Positions 17,765 through 24,928 of a stretch of DNA of 64,000 nt are shown piece after piece. Numbering within the stretch: position 1 is the first letter of the stretch; the number at the start of each line of letters is the position of its first letter. The translations under genes and the position numbers were made by a program. Below the pieces are notes generated by a model, which ran no database searches, was not told where the DNA came from, and saw only the letters and a list, made by a program, of their open reading frames with translations. Location: NCBI RefSeq assembly GCF_040718835.1, contig NZ_JBFEFG010000280.1, positions 1,054,001 to 1,118,000 on the forward strand, in the 5' to 3' direction. The DNA comes from Bremerella sp. JC817. GTDB taxonomy: Bacteria > Planctomycetota > Planctomycetia > Pirellulales > Pirellulaceae.

Positions 17765-18784
17765 ATGTCTACTTTCGGATCGGGTCGTCGATTGCGTGGT
17801 TTTACGCTCGTCGAGCTTCTCGTCGTGATTGCCATCATTGGTGTTTTGATCGCGTTGTTGCTGCCGGCCGTTCAACAGGCCCGCGAAGCTGCTCGCCGTA
17901 TGCAGTGCACCAATAACCTAAAGCAGATGGGTCTGGCGATCCACAACTTCCACGATACCTATGGCAAGATGGCTCCGATGAGCACGGAGGACTGGGGGGA
18001 CGAGAACATTCATGGCAACTGGGGCTGGGGCGTGCTGCTGATGCCGTTCCTGGAACTGTCGAACACGGTCGAAGCCTTGGACCCGACCGCTGGTAACAGC
18101 TGGAACAAGAACTGGGGTTACAAGACGAGCGGCAATCGCCTGCACGATGCCGTTACCAACTCGACCCTGCTCAACGTCCTCCAGACGCCTGTCTCCGCGT
18201 TCATGTGCCCATCGACGGCTGGCCCGGAACTGAACGACATGAAGCCGATCCCTTATAGCAGCGGCAGCGGTACGACGTACCTGGCCCGTGCGGACTATGT
18301 GGTGGTGAACGATGCCGACACGATCAATCGTGGTGACGTCGCTTCGAACACCTGGCCGGATGGTTCGTGGGTTTGGACCCGTTACACGCCACCGATGACC
18401 TTCGCCAGCATTTCGGATGGTTTGTCCAACACGCTCTTCATGGGCGAACGTTGCTACCAGCTGGGTGGCGAAAAGATCGGCAGTGGTGTCGTCTGGGGCC
18501 ATGCCGGTAACGAAACGGGCGGCGGGGCTTCGGCGGCTCAGACCGGCTTCTTCTACGTCGCCGGCGCCGGCTACTATCCGATCAACTCGACCAACGGTGG
18601 CAGCAGCAACGGTCATCGCCAAGGGTTCGCCTCGAACCATCCTGGCGGTGCCAACTTCGTGCTCGGGGATGGCTCGGTCCGATTCATTCCTGAAACGATC
18701 GACCATAACACCGACGACGCTCCGAACAGCACCTTCGAGTACCTGTTGCAGCGTGACGACGGTCAGGTCGTCGGCAGCTTCTAA
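17765..18784 (+). CDS. DUF1559 pseudopilin-like protein (copy 2)
   Basis: The start is ATG 17765 with GGAGAG 7-12 nt upstream, giving 339 residues that begin [19 protein letters not shown]. The longest frame would add 90 codons of unlike sequence. After the pilin helix and QQAREAARR comes [19 protein letters not shown], the most conserved segment of the family. The C-terminal signature is [19 protein letters not shown]. This copy differs at its end: it finishes with a DDGQVVGSF tail instead of GGEV. It is followed by a 10-bp hairpin and then a TTR-like lipoprotein gene. Confidence 0.92.
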   Translation: MSTFGSGRRLRGFTLVELLVVIAIIGVLIALLLPAVQQAREAARRMQCTNNLKQMGLAIHNFHDTYGKMAPMSTEDWGDENIHGNWGWGVLLMPFLELSNTVEALDPTAGNSWNKNWGYKTSGNRLHDAVTNSTLLNVLQTPVSAFMCPSTAGPELNDMKPIPYSSGSGTTYLARADYVVVNDADTINRGDVASNTWPDGSWVWTRYTPPMTFASISDGLSNTLFMGERCYQLGGEKIGSGVVWGHAGNETGGGASAAQTGFFYVAGAGYYPINSTNGGSSNGHRQGFASNHPGGANFVLGDGSVRFIPETIDHNTDDAPNSTFEYLLQRDDGQVVGSF

Positions 18785-18804
18785 TTGCGGAATCGTTCTC
18801 TTGC

Positions 18805-18837
18805 CGCTTCACGCCGGGAATCACTCTGCGTGAAGCG
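18805..18837 (+). other. Intercistronic hairpin between DUF1559 and lipoprotein genes
   Basis: CGCTTCACGC (18805-18814) and GCGTGAAGCG (18828-18837) form a perfect 10-bp stem. No T-run follows, so transcription probably continues into the lipoprotein gene. Confidence 0.65.
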
Positions 18838-18903
18838 TGGGGGAGAACGCCTCGGCCACTGGCCTTATTGCACCTATCGATTCAGAAGGCATCGAACCCC
18901 ATT

Positions 18904-19356
18904 ATGTATATTCAACCCAAGAATCAGTTGCTGGCCGCCGCGGTCATGCTTTCGCTCTCGGCCGTGATCGGCTGTGGAGCCTCCAGCGAACATGGTCACG
19001 TCACCGGCGTGGTGAAGATCAACGGCAGCCCGGTCGAAGGGGCCGACATCACGTTTTCACCGGCCGAAGGTGGACGCTCGGCACTTGCCACGACCCAAGC
19101 CGACGGCAGCTATGAACTGAACTACACGCCTGGCGTGAAGGGGGCCAAGGTGGGCGTCAACAAGGTGCGAATCACCACCTACATTGCACCACGCTTGGAC
19201 GACAATCGCCGCGTGACCGATCCTGGCAAGCCAGAACGCTTCCCGCCAGAATACGCCAGCGGCCGAGAAATCACGGTCGAAGTCAAACCAGGCGAGAACC
19301 CGATCGACTTCGATATCCCCGCCGACAAAGACAAATACCCACCGCAAGATGGCTAG
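18904..19356 (+). CDS. Small TTR-like lipoprotein
   Basis: The 150-residue product from ATG 18904 has a signal peptide with lipobox SAVIGC. The mature fold reads GVVKINGSPVEGADITFSP, then DGSYELNYTPG, GVNKVRITTY, FPPEYAS and EVKPGENPIDFDI. These are the successive strands of the carboxypeptidase-regulatory-like domain. The segment PPEYAS plus EVKPGEN is shared with the lipoprotein at 33714. The longer frame from 18868 lacks a ribosome site and would bury the signal peptide. It is the second gene of a DUF1559 module and is closed by a strong terminator. Confidence 0.85.
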   Translation: MYIQPKNQLLAAAVMLSLSAVIGCGASSEHGHVTGVVKINGSPVEGADITFSPAEGGRSALATTQADGSYELNYTPGVKGAKVGVNKVRITTYIAPRLDDNRRVTDPGKPERFPPEYASGREITVEVKPGENPIDFDIPADKDKYPPQDG

Positions 19357-19384
19357 TCGTCGGCCTGGTTATCAAACCAGCACG

Positions 19385-19431
19385 GGGACCAGGGACGTTT
19401 CCACCGGAAACGACCCTGGTCCCATTTTTTA
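19385..19431 (+). terminator. Rho-independent terminator
   Basis: GGGACCAGGG pairs with CCCTGGTCCC, with an inner CGTTTCC/GGAAACG stem, followed by A and T6. It ends the DUF1559-lipoprotein unit. Confidence 0.9.
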
Positions 19432-19491
19432 TGCGCCGATGGTAGAACAACGTCTGCTTTGCCTGGAACTGTTTCGGAAGGACTTGCGACG

Positions 19492-19983
19492 TTGTTGCCT
19501 CGATTGATTGTGTTCGATCTCGATTTCACGCTATGGGACTGCGGCGGTACGTGGTGCGATTGTCTCAACCCGCCGTTTCGCCAGCAGCACGATCGAATTG
19601 TCGATCGCACCGGTCGGCATGTTCGGTTGTACGGCGATGTCGAAGCGATCCTGGCTTATTGCGATCAACATGAAATCACGATGGGGCTGGCCTCGCGAAC
19701 CGAGCAGCCGCGCTGGGCGAGCGAGCTTCTCGACATGCTCGACATTACACACCGCTTTCCCTTCGCCGAGATCTATCCGTCATCGAAGCTGCGGCACTTC
19801 GCGGCGCTGCAGAAAGCGACCGGCTGGGACTACGCGTCGATGCTCTTCTTCGACGACGAAATGCGAAACATCCGCGAGGTGGGGGAACTGGGCGTGACCA
19901 GTATTTACGTTCGCGATGGGATGTCGAGCGAGCTGTTTCACGACAGCTTGCAGCAGTTTGCCGACACCAGCCGCGATGCCTAG
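19492..19983 (+). CDS. Magnesium-dependent phosphatase-1-like HAD protein
   Basis: The protein has the MDP-1 signature LIVFDLDFTLWDCGGTWCD: the HAD nucleophile motif DLDxT with the WxCGGTW extension special to this group. Motif II is in GLASRTEQPRWASELL and motif III/IV in FFDDEMRNIREVGELG. MDP-1 enzymes dephosphorylate phosphotyrosine-type or sugar substrates in the cytoplasm. The start is uncertain: TTG 19492 has GGAAGGA 10 nt upstream and gives the compact N-terminus normal for MDP-1 (163 residues). TTG 19459 would add 11 residues. It converges with and overlaps the next gene by 4 nt. Confidence 0.82.
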   Translation: MLPRLIVFDLDFTLWDCGGTWCDCLNPPFRQQHDRIVDRTGRHVRLYGDVEAILAYCDQHEITMGLASRTEQPRWASELLDMLDITHRFPFAEIYPSSKLRHFAALQKATGWDYASMLFFDDEMRNIREVGELGVTSIYVRDGMSSELFHDSLQQFADTSRDA

Positions 19984-20384
19984 AAGTTCGCGTACCAGGC
20001 CCTCGTAAAGCCTTGGATGAAGCCATACACGAAGCCGCCCATGAAGATCAGCCAGTAGAGACAGCCGATCATTCCCAGCAGCAGCACAAACAGATAGCCG
20101 CCGCGAAACTTCTGTCGCAGTTCCTGCCAACAGGCGATCGTGCCGGGCAGGATCAACGCGGCGAACGAAGCATGCAGCAGCGTCACATCGAACAGCAGCG
20201 ACAACAGCGTGTAAAAGCCGAACAGCGTCGGGATCAACTGCAACCGGCCGATGACCATGCCTGACAATCCGAGCAGCGTGATGGCAATCGCTGGCAGTCG
20301 CCGCGTAGGTGACGGCGCAATTCCTTCCACCAGTTGCGGCGAGGTATCGGTCGTTGGTGAATGGAAAGGATTGATTTCATTCAT
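19980..20384 (-). CDS. Small four-helix membrane protein, unknown
   Basis: The 134-residue protein has an N-terminal Ser/Thr/Pro-rich cytoplasmic tail (MNEINPFHSPTTD) followed by three or four membrane segments. They lie at about residues 30-50, 55-85 and 98-125. NPFxSPxTD-type tails recur in small planctomycete membrane proteins. No catalytic residues are visible, so I assign no function. It is convergent with the MDP-1-like gene, with a 4-nt overlap of the 3' ends. Confidence 0.6.
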   Translation of the reverse strand: MNEINPFHSPTTDTSPQLVEGIAPSPTRRLPAIAITLLGLSGMVIGRLQLIPTLFGFYTLLSLLFDVTLLHASFAALILPGTIACWQELRQKFRGGYLFVLLLGMIGCLYWLIFMGGFVYGFIQGFTRAWYANF

Positions 20385-20477
20385 CGGCGTGGTCTAAGGC
20401 TGCCCGGCAGGGAAAGGAAAGCCCCCGAAGGCATCAACCTTGGGGGCTTCCTCTAGGTTAGCAAGAATCGGTCAGGA

Positions 20478-21839
20478 TTACTCGGCCGGCCCTTGCACGC
20501 GGATCGTGGTGCTTAAGTGAAACGGAACCGTGTCGTGAGCATAAATGACTTCCGCATACGACGCCGTGTAGCCACTTTCCGGCTGCGGCAGATCGACGGT
20601 CGCCACGCCAGCGCTGTCTCGTGTGAGAGGCGTGCTGGTCCACTTCGCTTTGCGGAAGTCGCGGGTCGGGGACTGGGCTGTCCACAGGTGCACGGCCGCG
20701 GCCTTCTCGCCAGGATTGACGGTAAGCTTCAACGGAACATCGCCGCCGGGGGTGATGTAATCCCAAGCCAGGTTGGGCAATGCCTTCTGGCCGTCGACAT
20801 CGCGGCACAATGCACGCAGGCTGCCGAAGACGCGTCGCCAGTCGTTCGCCAGGTCGTGGTCTGCGTTGGGAACGTAGACGATGTACTTCTTGCCTTCCAG
20901 ATCGTTCCAATACAAGTTCAGCGAATCGACTGTCCAATAGGCGTCGTTGGTCCCCAGGAAAATCAGCTTCGGCTGCTGGATCTGATCGCGATAGAAATAG
21001 GGATCGACAATCCGCCGCAGGTCCGCCCCTTCATCCGACAGCATCCGCTCTTGCAGGTTGCGTTCGGTGTAGTCGTGAATGCGGTTTGAAAGTTCGCCAT
21101 ACGATTTCTGCTGATGCTGAAGCTGCGCCTTCATGTTCAGCGTATCGATCACCATTGGGGCGAGTCCTTCCACGCGCGGATCGACCGCCGAAACAAGCCA
21201 GGTCGTCCAGCCGCGCTTCGAGGCCCCGGTGACGGTGAAGCCATCGATCTTCATATTAAGGTCTTGCGCGGCGAACTCTTGCATTGCGTCCATGCCGCGG
21301 ACGGCGCTTTTGACCATGGGCAGCAGCAGCGGCCAGTCGCTTTCGCCGGTCTTCAGGTATTGATCGAAGGTCAACGCAATGATCGCGTCTTCTTTTTTTC
21401 CGTCGAAGATCGGTTGCTGTGGAACGTTCAGCAGAATCCCGATCGGGCGACCGACTTGCTGAGCATAGGTCGACAGCAGCCGGGCTTCCTTCGGGATCGA
21501 GCTCTCACCTTCGGCGATGGGTTCGGCGTATTCGTCTTTCCACGAACCGCCTGCGATCACCAGGACCGCGCTAGTTTCTTTCGGCACCCCTTCGGGCAAG
21601 ATCACAAACAGACGATGCTTCCAGACAATATCGCGCCAGGTTTGCGAAGTGAGCGTCAGTTCGGTAACGTCGCAGGTACCGATCTTCTCGTGATGACGGA
21701 CCTTCCAGCCATAGCTGTCGTCCGCCTTGGCGACGTAGGTGGCCAGCGCGTCGGCAGGTTCGACAGCCGATGCCGGACGTGGGACAATAGCGACAGCCAG
21801 CAGCAAACAAAAACTGGCAAGCAGGCGTTGAGTATTCAA
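20478..21839 (-). CDS. PhoPQ-activated pathogenicity-related (PqaA-type) secreted protein
   Basis: The protein (about 453 residues) has a signal peptide ending in PRPASA, then KADDSYGWKVRHH, typical of the PqaA family. An alpha/beta-hydrolase-like core has nucleophile-elbow sequence GASKRGWTTWL and a late YVPNADHDLAN segment that would carry the His. These proteins are secreted or periplasmic and their substrate is unknown; the fold suggests an esterase or binding protein. I start at TTG 21839 because AGGAG lies 9 nt upstream and the signal peptide begins there. A longer frame from TTG 21932 adds 31 residues without signal character. Confidence 0.85.
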   Translation of the reverse strand: MNTQRLLASFCLLLAVAIVPRPASAVEPADALATYVAKADDSYGWKVRHHEKIGTCDVTELTLTSQTWRDIVWKHRLFVILPEGVPKETSAVLVIAGGSWKDEYAEPIAEGESSIPKEARLLSTYAQQVGRPIGILLNVPQQPIFDGKKEDAIIALTFDQYLKTGESDWPLLLPMVKSAVRGMDAMQEFAAQDLNMKIDGFTVTGASKRGWTTWLVSAVDPRVEGLAPMVIDTLNMKAQLQHQQKSYGELSNRIHDYTERNLQERMLSDEGADLRRIVDPYFYRDQIQQPKLIFLGTNDAYWTVDSLNLYWNDLEGKKYIVYVPNADHDLANDWRRVFGSLRALCRDVDGQKALPNLAWDYITPGGDVPLKLTVNPGEKAAAVHLWTAQSPTRDFRKAKWTSTPLTRDSAGVATVDLPQPESGYTASYAEVIYAHDTVPFHLSTTIRVQGPAE

Positions 21840-22115
21840 GGGAGAAAGCTCCTGATGGGGAAGAGGGGGTTGGGCAGTCGCGCCGCGTAAGGGCCAAGGC
21901 AAGTTCTTTTCACTTACTACCGCCAAGGGCAATGAGTTTCAATTTAGATTCGCTCCTTAAGGCGGCGACCACCAACGGGGCCCATTCTCTGGCATTGCCA
22001 GACCGGAATCAAGCAATTCGATTTCACCCGATTTTCGCCAAGCAAATGGCCCTGGAAACGAATAACCATCACACATGTCAACTTGGAAATTATTTGTGGA
22101 ATGGATAGGCCGGAA

Positions 22116-22652
22116 ATGGACATCGTCGCCGTAAGCTGCCAGCATTGCGGGGCGTCTTTAAAAGTCCCCATGGGAACGGTGCATTTGACCTGTGGTCAGT
22201 GCGGAACGCCTTTGCTGGTCCAGTATCAGGGACAATCGATCTTCACGCAGCGTCAAGACGCCAGTGATGACTCGGCCGCGAACGTGCAACAGCAACTTCA
22301 CGATTTGCGCACCGAAGCCGAAATCGCGCGGCTGGATACCGCTTGGCAGGCGAAACGTGAGTCTCTCAAGATTAACTACGGCCATTGGGGGCGTGGTGCG
22401 CCGCGTCATGAGTTCGCGGTGCTTGTCGCGGTCGTAAGCCTGGGCATCGCCGGGCTGTTTGGGGCTGCTGGGGAAAACGCTGCCATGGTGATCTTTGGAT
22501 TGCTCGGGTTGTTGAGCGCGGTCATGACGAGTGTCCAGGCAAGCCGCTATCAAAAGGCCGAAGCGAAGTACCTGAAAGAGCGTCAAGCGTTGAGCCCCAA
22601 TGAGATGTCAGCAAAGCACATCAACGACCCTCGCAGTGGTTACCATTTTTAG
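22116..22652 (+). CDS. Zinc-ribbon membrane protein (tandem paralogue A)
   Basis: The 178-residue protein begins MDIVAVSCQHCGASLKVP, with Cys8, Cys11, Cys26 and Cys29 forming a CxxC-x14-CxxC zinc ribbon. A helical segment follows (HDLRTEAEIARLDTAW), then two membrane helices near residues 105-145 and a Lys/Glu-rich tail. ATG 22116 is chosen by alignment with its neighbour, which starts at the same point; the longest frame begins at an upstream TTG. It is one of two adjacent paralogues separated by 47 nt. The role is unknown; zinc-ribbon plus helix plus membrane pair suggests a membrane-bound scaffold or regulator. Confidence 0.7.
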   Translation: MDIVAVSCQHCGASLKVPMGTVHLTCGQCGTPLLVQYQGQSIFTQRQDASDDSAANVQQQLHDLRTEAEIARLDTAWQAKRESLKINYGHWGRGAPRHEFAVLVAVVSLGIAGLFGAAGENAAMVIFGLLGLLSAVMTSVQASRYQKAEAKYLKERQALSPNEMSAKHINDPRSGYHF

Positions 22653-22660
22653 TAAGAGGT

Positions 22661-22679
22661 CGCCAACGGAGTGTTGGCG
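22661..22679 (+). other. Hairpin between zinc-ribbon paralogues
   Basis: CGCCAAC (22661-22667) pairs with GTTGGCG (22673-22679) around a 5-nt loop, with no T-run. It is probably an intercistronic element. Confidence 0.4.
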
Positions 22680-22699
22680 CGAGAAAGGATAAGACGTCG

Positions 22700-23221
22700 A
22701 TGGACATGGTTGCGGTTAGTTGCCAGAACTGCGGGGCTCCACTGGATGTTCCCGCAGAGTTAAAGCACGTTACGTGCGGCCATTGCGGGACGGCGCTCGT
22801 TGTTCGGCATTCCGGATCGGTGCTATTTACAGAAACGGTTCGGCAACTCGAGAAGCATGCCCAAACCATGCAGGTCGAAATCCGGCAGTTGCAGATCCAG
22901 CAAGAAATTGAAAGGCTGGATCGCGAGTGGGTCGACATCGAGGATCATCATCGCCTCCCTTCAAAATATGGCCATGGCGATGTGCCTACGTTGGAATTGG
23001 CAATCCTCATCTGGATATGCGGTGGTGGGTTCACGATCGCGTGTGCGATCTTTTTCCAGGCACCGCTGTGGCTCATGGCGACCGGTGTCGCAGCGGCGGC
23101 TGGCTTGGTCATCAAGCTTCTGGCGGACAGCTACCAACGGGACCGCAAGGATTATCTCGCCAAACGAGATCGACTGGTGGAAGAATCCGAGGCGTTGCTT
23201 ACTCGCTACCAAAGAAAATAG
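22700..23221 (+). CDS. Zinc-ribbon membrane protein (tandem paralogue B)
   Basis: This 173-residue protein matches its upstream neighbour in order and spacing: MDMVAVSCQNCGAPLDVP with Cys8/11/26/29. A longer coiled coil follows (RQLEKHAQTMQVEIRQLQIQ), then REW, two membrane helices at about residues 97-135, and a charged YQRDRKDYLAKRD tail. The similarity is high in the ribbon and low elsewhere, so the duplication is not recent. GGATAAG precedes the ATG. The 3' end overlaps the convergent HAD gene by 23 nt. Confidence 0.7.
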   Translation: MDMVAVSCQNCGAPLDVPAELKHVTCGHCGTALVVRHSGSVLFTETVRQLEKHAQTMQVEIRQLQIQQEIERLDREWVDIEDHHRLPSKYGHGDVPTLELAILIWICGGGFTIACAIFFQAPLWLMATGVAAAAGLVIKLLADSYQRDRKDYLAKRDRLVEESEALLTRYQRK

Positions 23222-24182
23222 TCTTCCAATCGTCTTTCATGCTGACGACGGTCCAGCCGTACTTTGGTGCGGCTTCCAGGGCGGTCACCAGTTTGCCGCT
23301 CGATGGTGGATGGCTGTCGTAGGCATAGGCCCGCTTCGCATCGGTGTGGTGCACCAGCAGTCCGAAGCTGGGATAAGGATTGTCGATCGTGGTGTACTCG
23401 AGCATTTGTTGGTCACCATCCGAATTGCCAAACGCGGCAATCGGTCGGCGGCCGATGAACTGGTGAATACCGACCGGCTTGCCTGCCTTGTCGTCGACAA
23501 ACATGTGGTCCATCGTCTTCATCAAAACGGGCTTGCCATCGACCAGCTCGAACTTGGTCAGCGTGTTCGTCCCGACGATCTGATTGGTCGGAATCCCATA
23601 GATGCGATAGGCGAAGACTCGCATGAAGTCGGCACCGCCGCCGGAGACGATGAACGTTTGAAAGTCGTTTGCCCGCAGGTATCGCAGCAACTCTTGCATC
23701 GGCTGATAGGTCATTCCGGCCAGGCTGCGATCGAAGCGAGGATGTCGGAAGGTCTTCACCCAGGCCTTCACAGCCGCGTCGTACTCGGTGGTCGTCATGC
23801 CGGCGTGCGTGAGGCCGATGATCTCGACCAGCCCGTCGTAATGCGTACCTTGCAGCAGCTTCTCGAAGTCTCCGGCGAGGGCCGCTTTGACCATTGGCTT
23901 CTCGGCCAACGTCGGATCTTGGGCGACCTTTTCTTTGAGTGCGGCCAGCACGTAATAGACCTGCATCGGCAGCGGTGCTTCACACCATAGCGTGCCATCG
24001 TTGTCGAAGACTGCGACCCGGTCGTAGATCGGTACGTAGGTATCCGAGTTCTTGTCGGTCACCTTCTCGACAAAGTCAATGATCGACTGCTTGGCAGGCC
24101 CTTCGTTCCACGAAGGAAGCGGATCTTCAGCCAGGACCAAACTCGGGATCAGCAGCAGCAAAAGAGTCGCTAGCGTTTTCAT
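23199..24182 (-). CDS. Exported HAD-superfamily phosphatase
   Basis: From ATG 24182 the product has 327 residues with signal peptide MKTLATLLLLLIPSLVLAED. HAD motif I is VFDNDGTLWCE, motif II lies in TFIVSGGGADFMR, and motif IV in AFGNSDGDQQML, so the catalytic Asp pair and the acidic metal site are present. The DNDGTLW form is typical of the phosphoserine-phosphatase-like periplasmic group. Acid phosphatase activity in the periplasm is likely; the substrate is unknown. The longest frame adds 30 residues before the signal peptide and is rejected. It is convergent with the zinc-ribbon gene. Confidence 0.82.
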   Translation of the reverse strand: MKTLATLLLLLIPSLVLAEDPLPSWNEGPAKQSIIDFVEKVTDKNSDTYVPIYDRVAVFDNDGTLWCEAPLPMQVYYVLAALKEKVAQDPTLAEKPMVKAALAGDFEKLLQGTHYDGLVEIIGLTHAGMTTTEYDAAVKAWVKTFRHPRFDRSLAGMTYQPMQELLRYLRANDFQTFIVSGGGADFMRVFAYRIYGIPTNQIVGTNTLTKFELVDGKPVLMKTMDHMFVDDKAGKPVGIHQFIGRRPIAAFGNSDGDQQMLEYTTIDNPYPSFGLLVHHTDAKRAYAYDSHPPSSGKLVTALEAAPKYGWTVVSMKDDWKTIFFGSE

Positions 24183-24359
24183 GCCGTCATCACTTCCCAT
24201 GTAAGAACGAGTCGCACCGCCGATCGATCCCGGCGAACCAGTTGAAGTGTACGTCATCGATTCAAGCGACACAACGAAATGCTATTCGACGTGAAAGGAT
24301 GCGCAAATCAAGAAGCTTATTAAGAATGGATGATGCCTGATCGATTCCATTCCGCGAAC

Positions 24360-24725
24360 TTAACGCCAGCGATTGTCGATGCGGACGATCTCGTCTCGCA
24401 TGCTGCCAGGCATCCGCTGGTGAACGGCCTCACGTCGCTGCGAAGTGAAGTCGCCCAGCGCGAAGTCTTCCAGAAACGAGACGCCAATCGCGTTGTCGAG
24501 CGAATCGTCGGCGTTAACTAACGCATCGGCCAGAAAGCGGCAGTAACGCTCGACATCCCACCCGCGACCTTCGTCCATCGCCCGCTCGACGCAGCGGCGA
24601 AAGGCGGCGACTTCCAGATGCAGGAGGCCCTGATCGATCTCGCCGAAGGTCTCGGCCACTTCTGGAAATTGTGCCTCGATCGCCTGAATGAACGCGTCGC
24701 GGTTGAGTCGTTTCGAGGGGCTCAT
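24360..24725 (-). CDS. Small DUF7674-like protein
   Basis: The 121-residue soluble protein starts at ATG 24725 (MSPSKRLNRDAF), since the 22 extra codons of the longer frame are not protein-like. The segments FPEVAETFGEID, GLLHLEVAAFRR, FLADAL and NAIGVSFLEDF recall the DUF7674 group of small helical proteins, members of which occur singly or with toxin-like neighbours. No partner is evident here. The function is unknown. Confidence 0.6.
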   Translation of the reverse strand: MSPSKRLNRDAFIQAIEAQFPEVAETFGEIDQGLLHLEVAAFRRCVERAMDEGRGWDVERYCRFLADALVNADDSLDNAIGVSFLEDFALGDFTSQRREAVHQRMPGSMRDEIVRIDNRWR

Positions 24726-24928
24726 GCTGGATCGGGAATTGCTAGAGGTTTGGGGCAGAATCAGGTTACCGTTCGGGGCGAAGCGAGGCAACGTGAACCG
24801 AGGAAATGCGAAAGTCTGCGTCCGGATGCTTTCTGGTGGCGTCGGCGATTTTCAATCCTTATGATGAGCCGGTTGGAACCTGTCTCGCGCTTCGCCCGTT
24901 TGCACATCTCGGTTGAGGGAACAGATCG

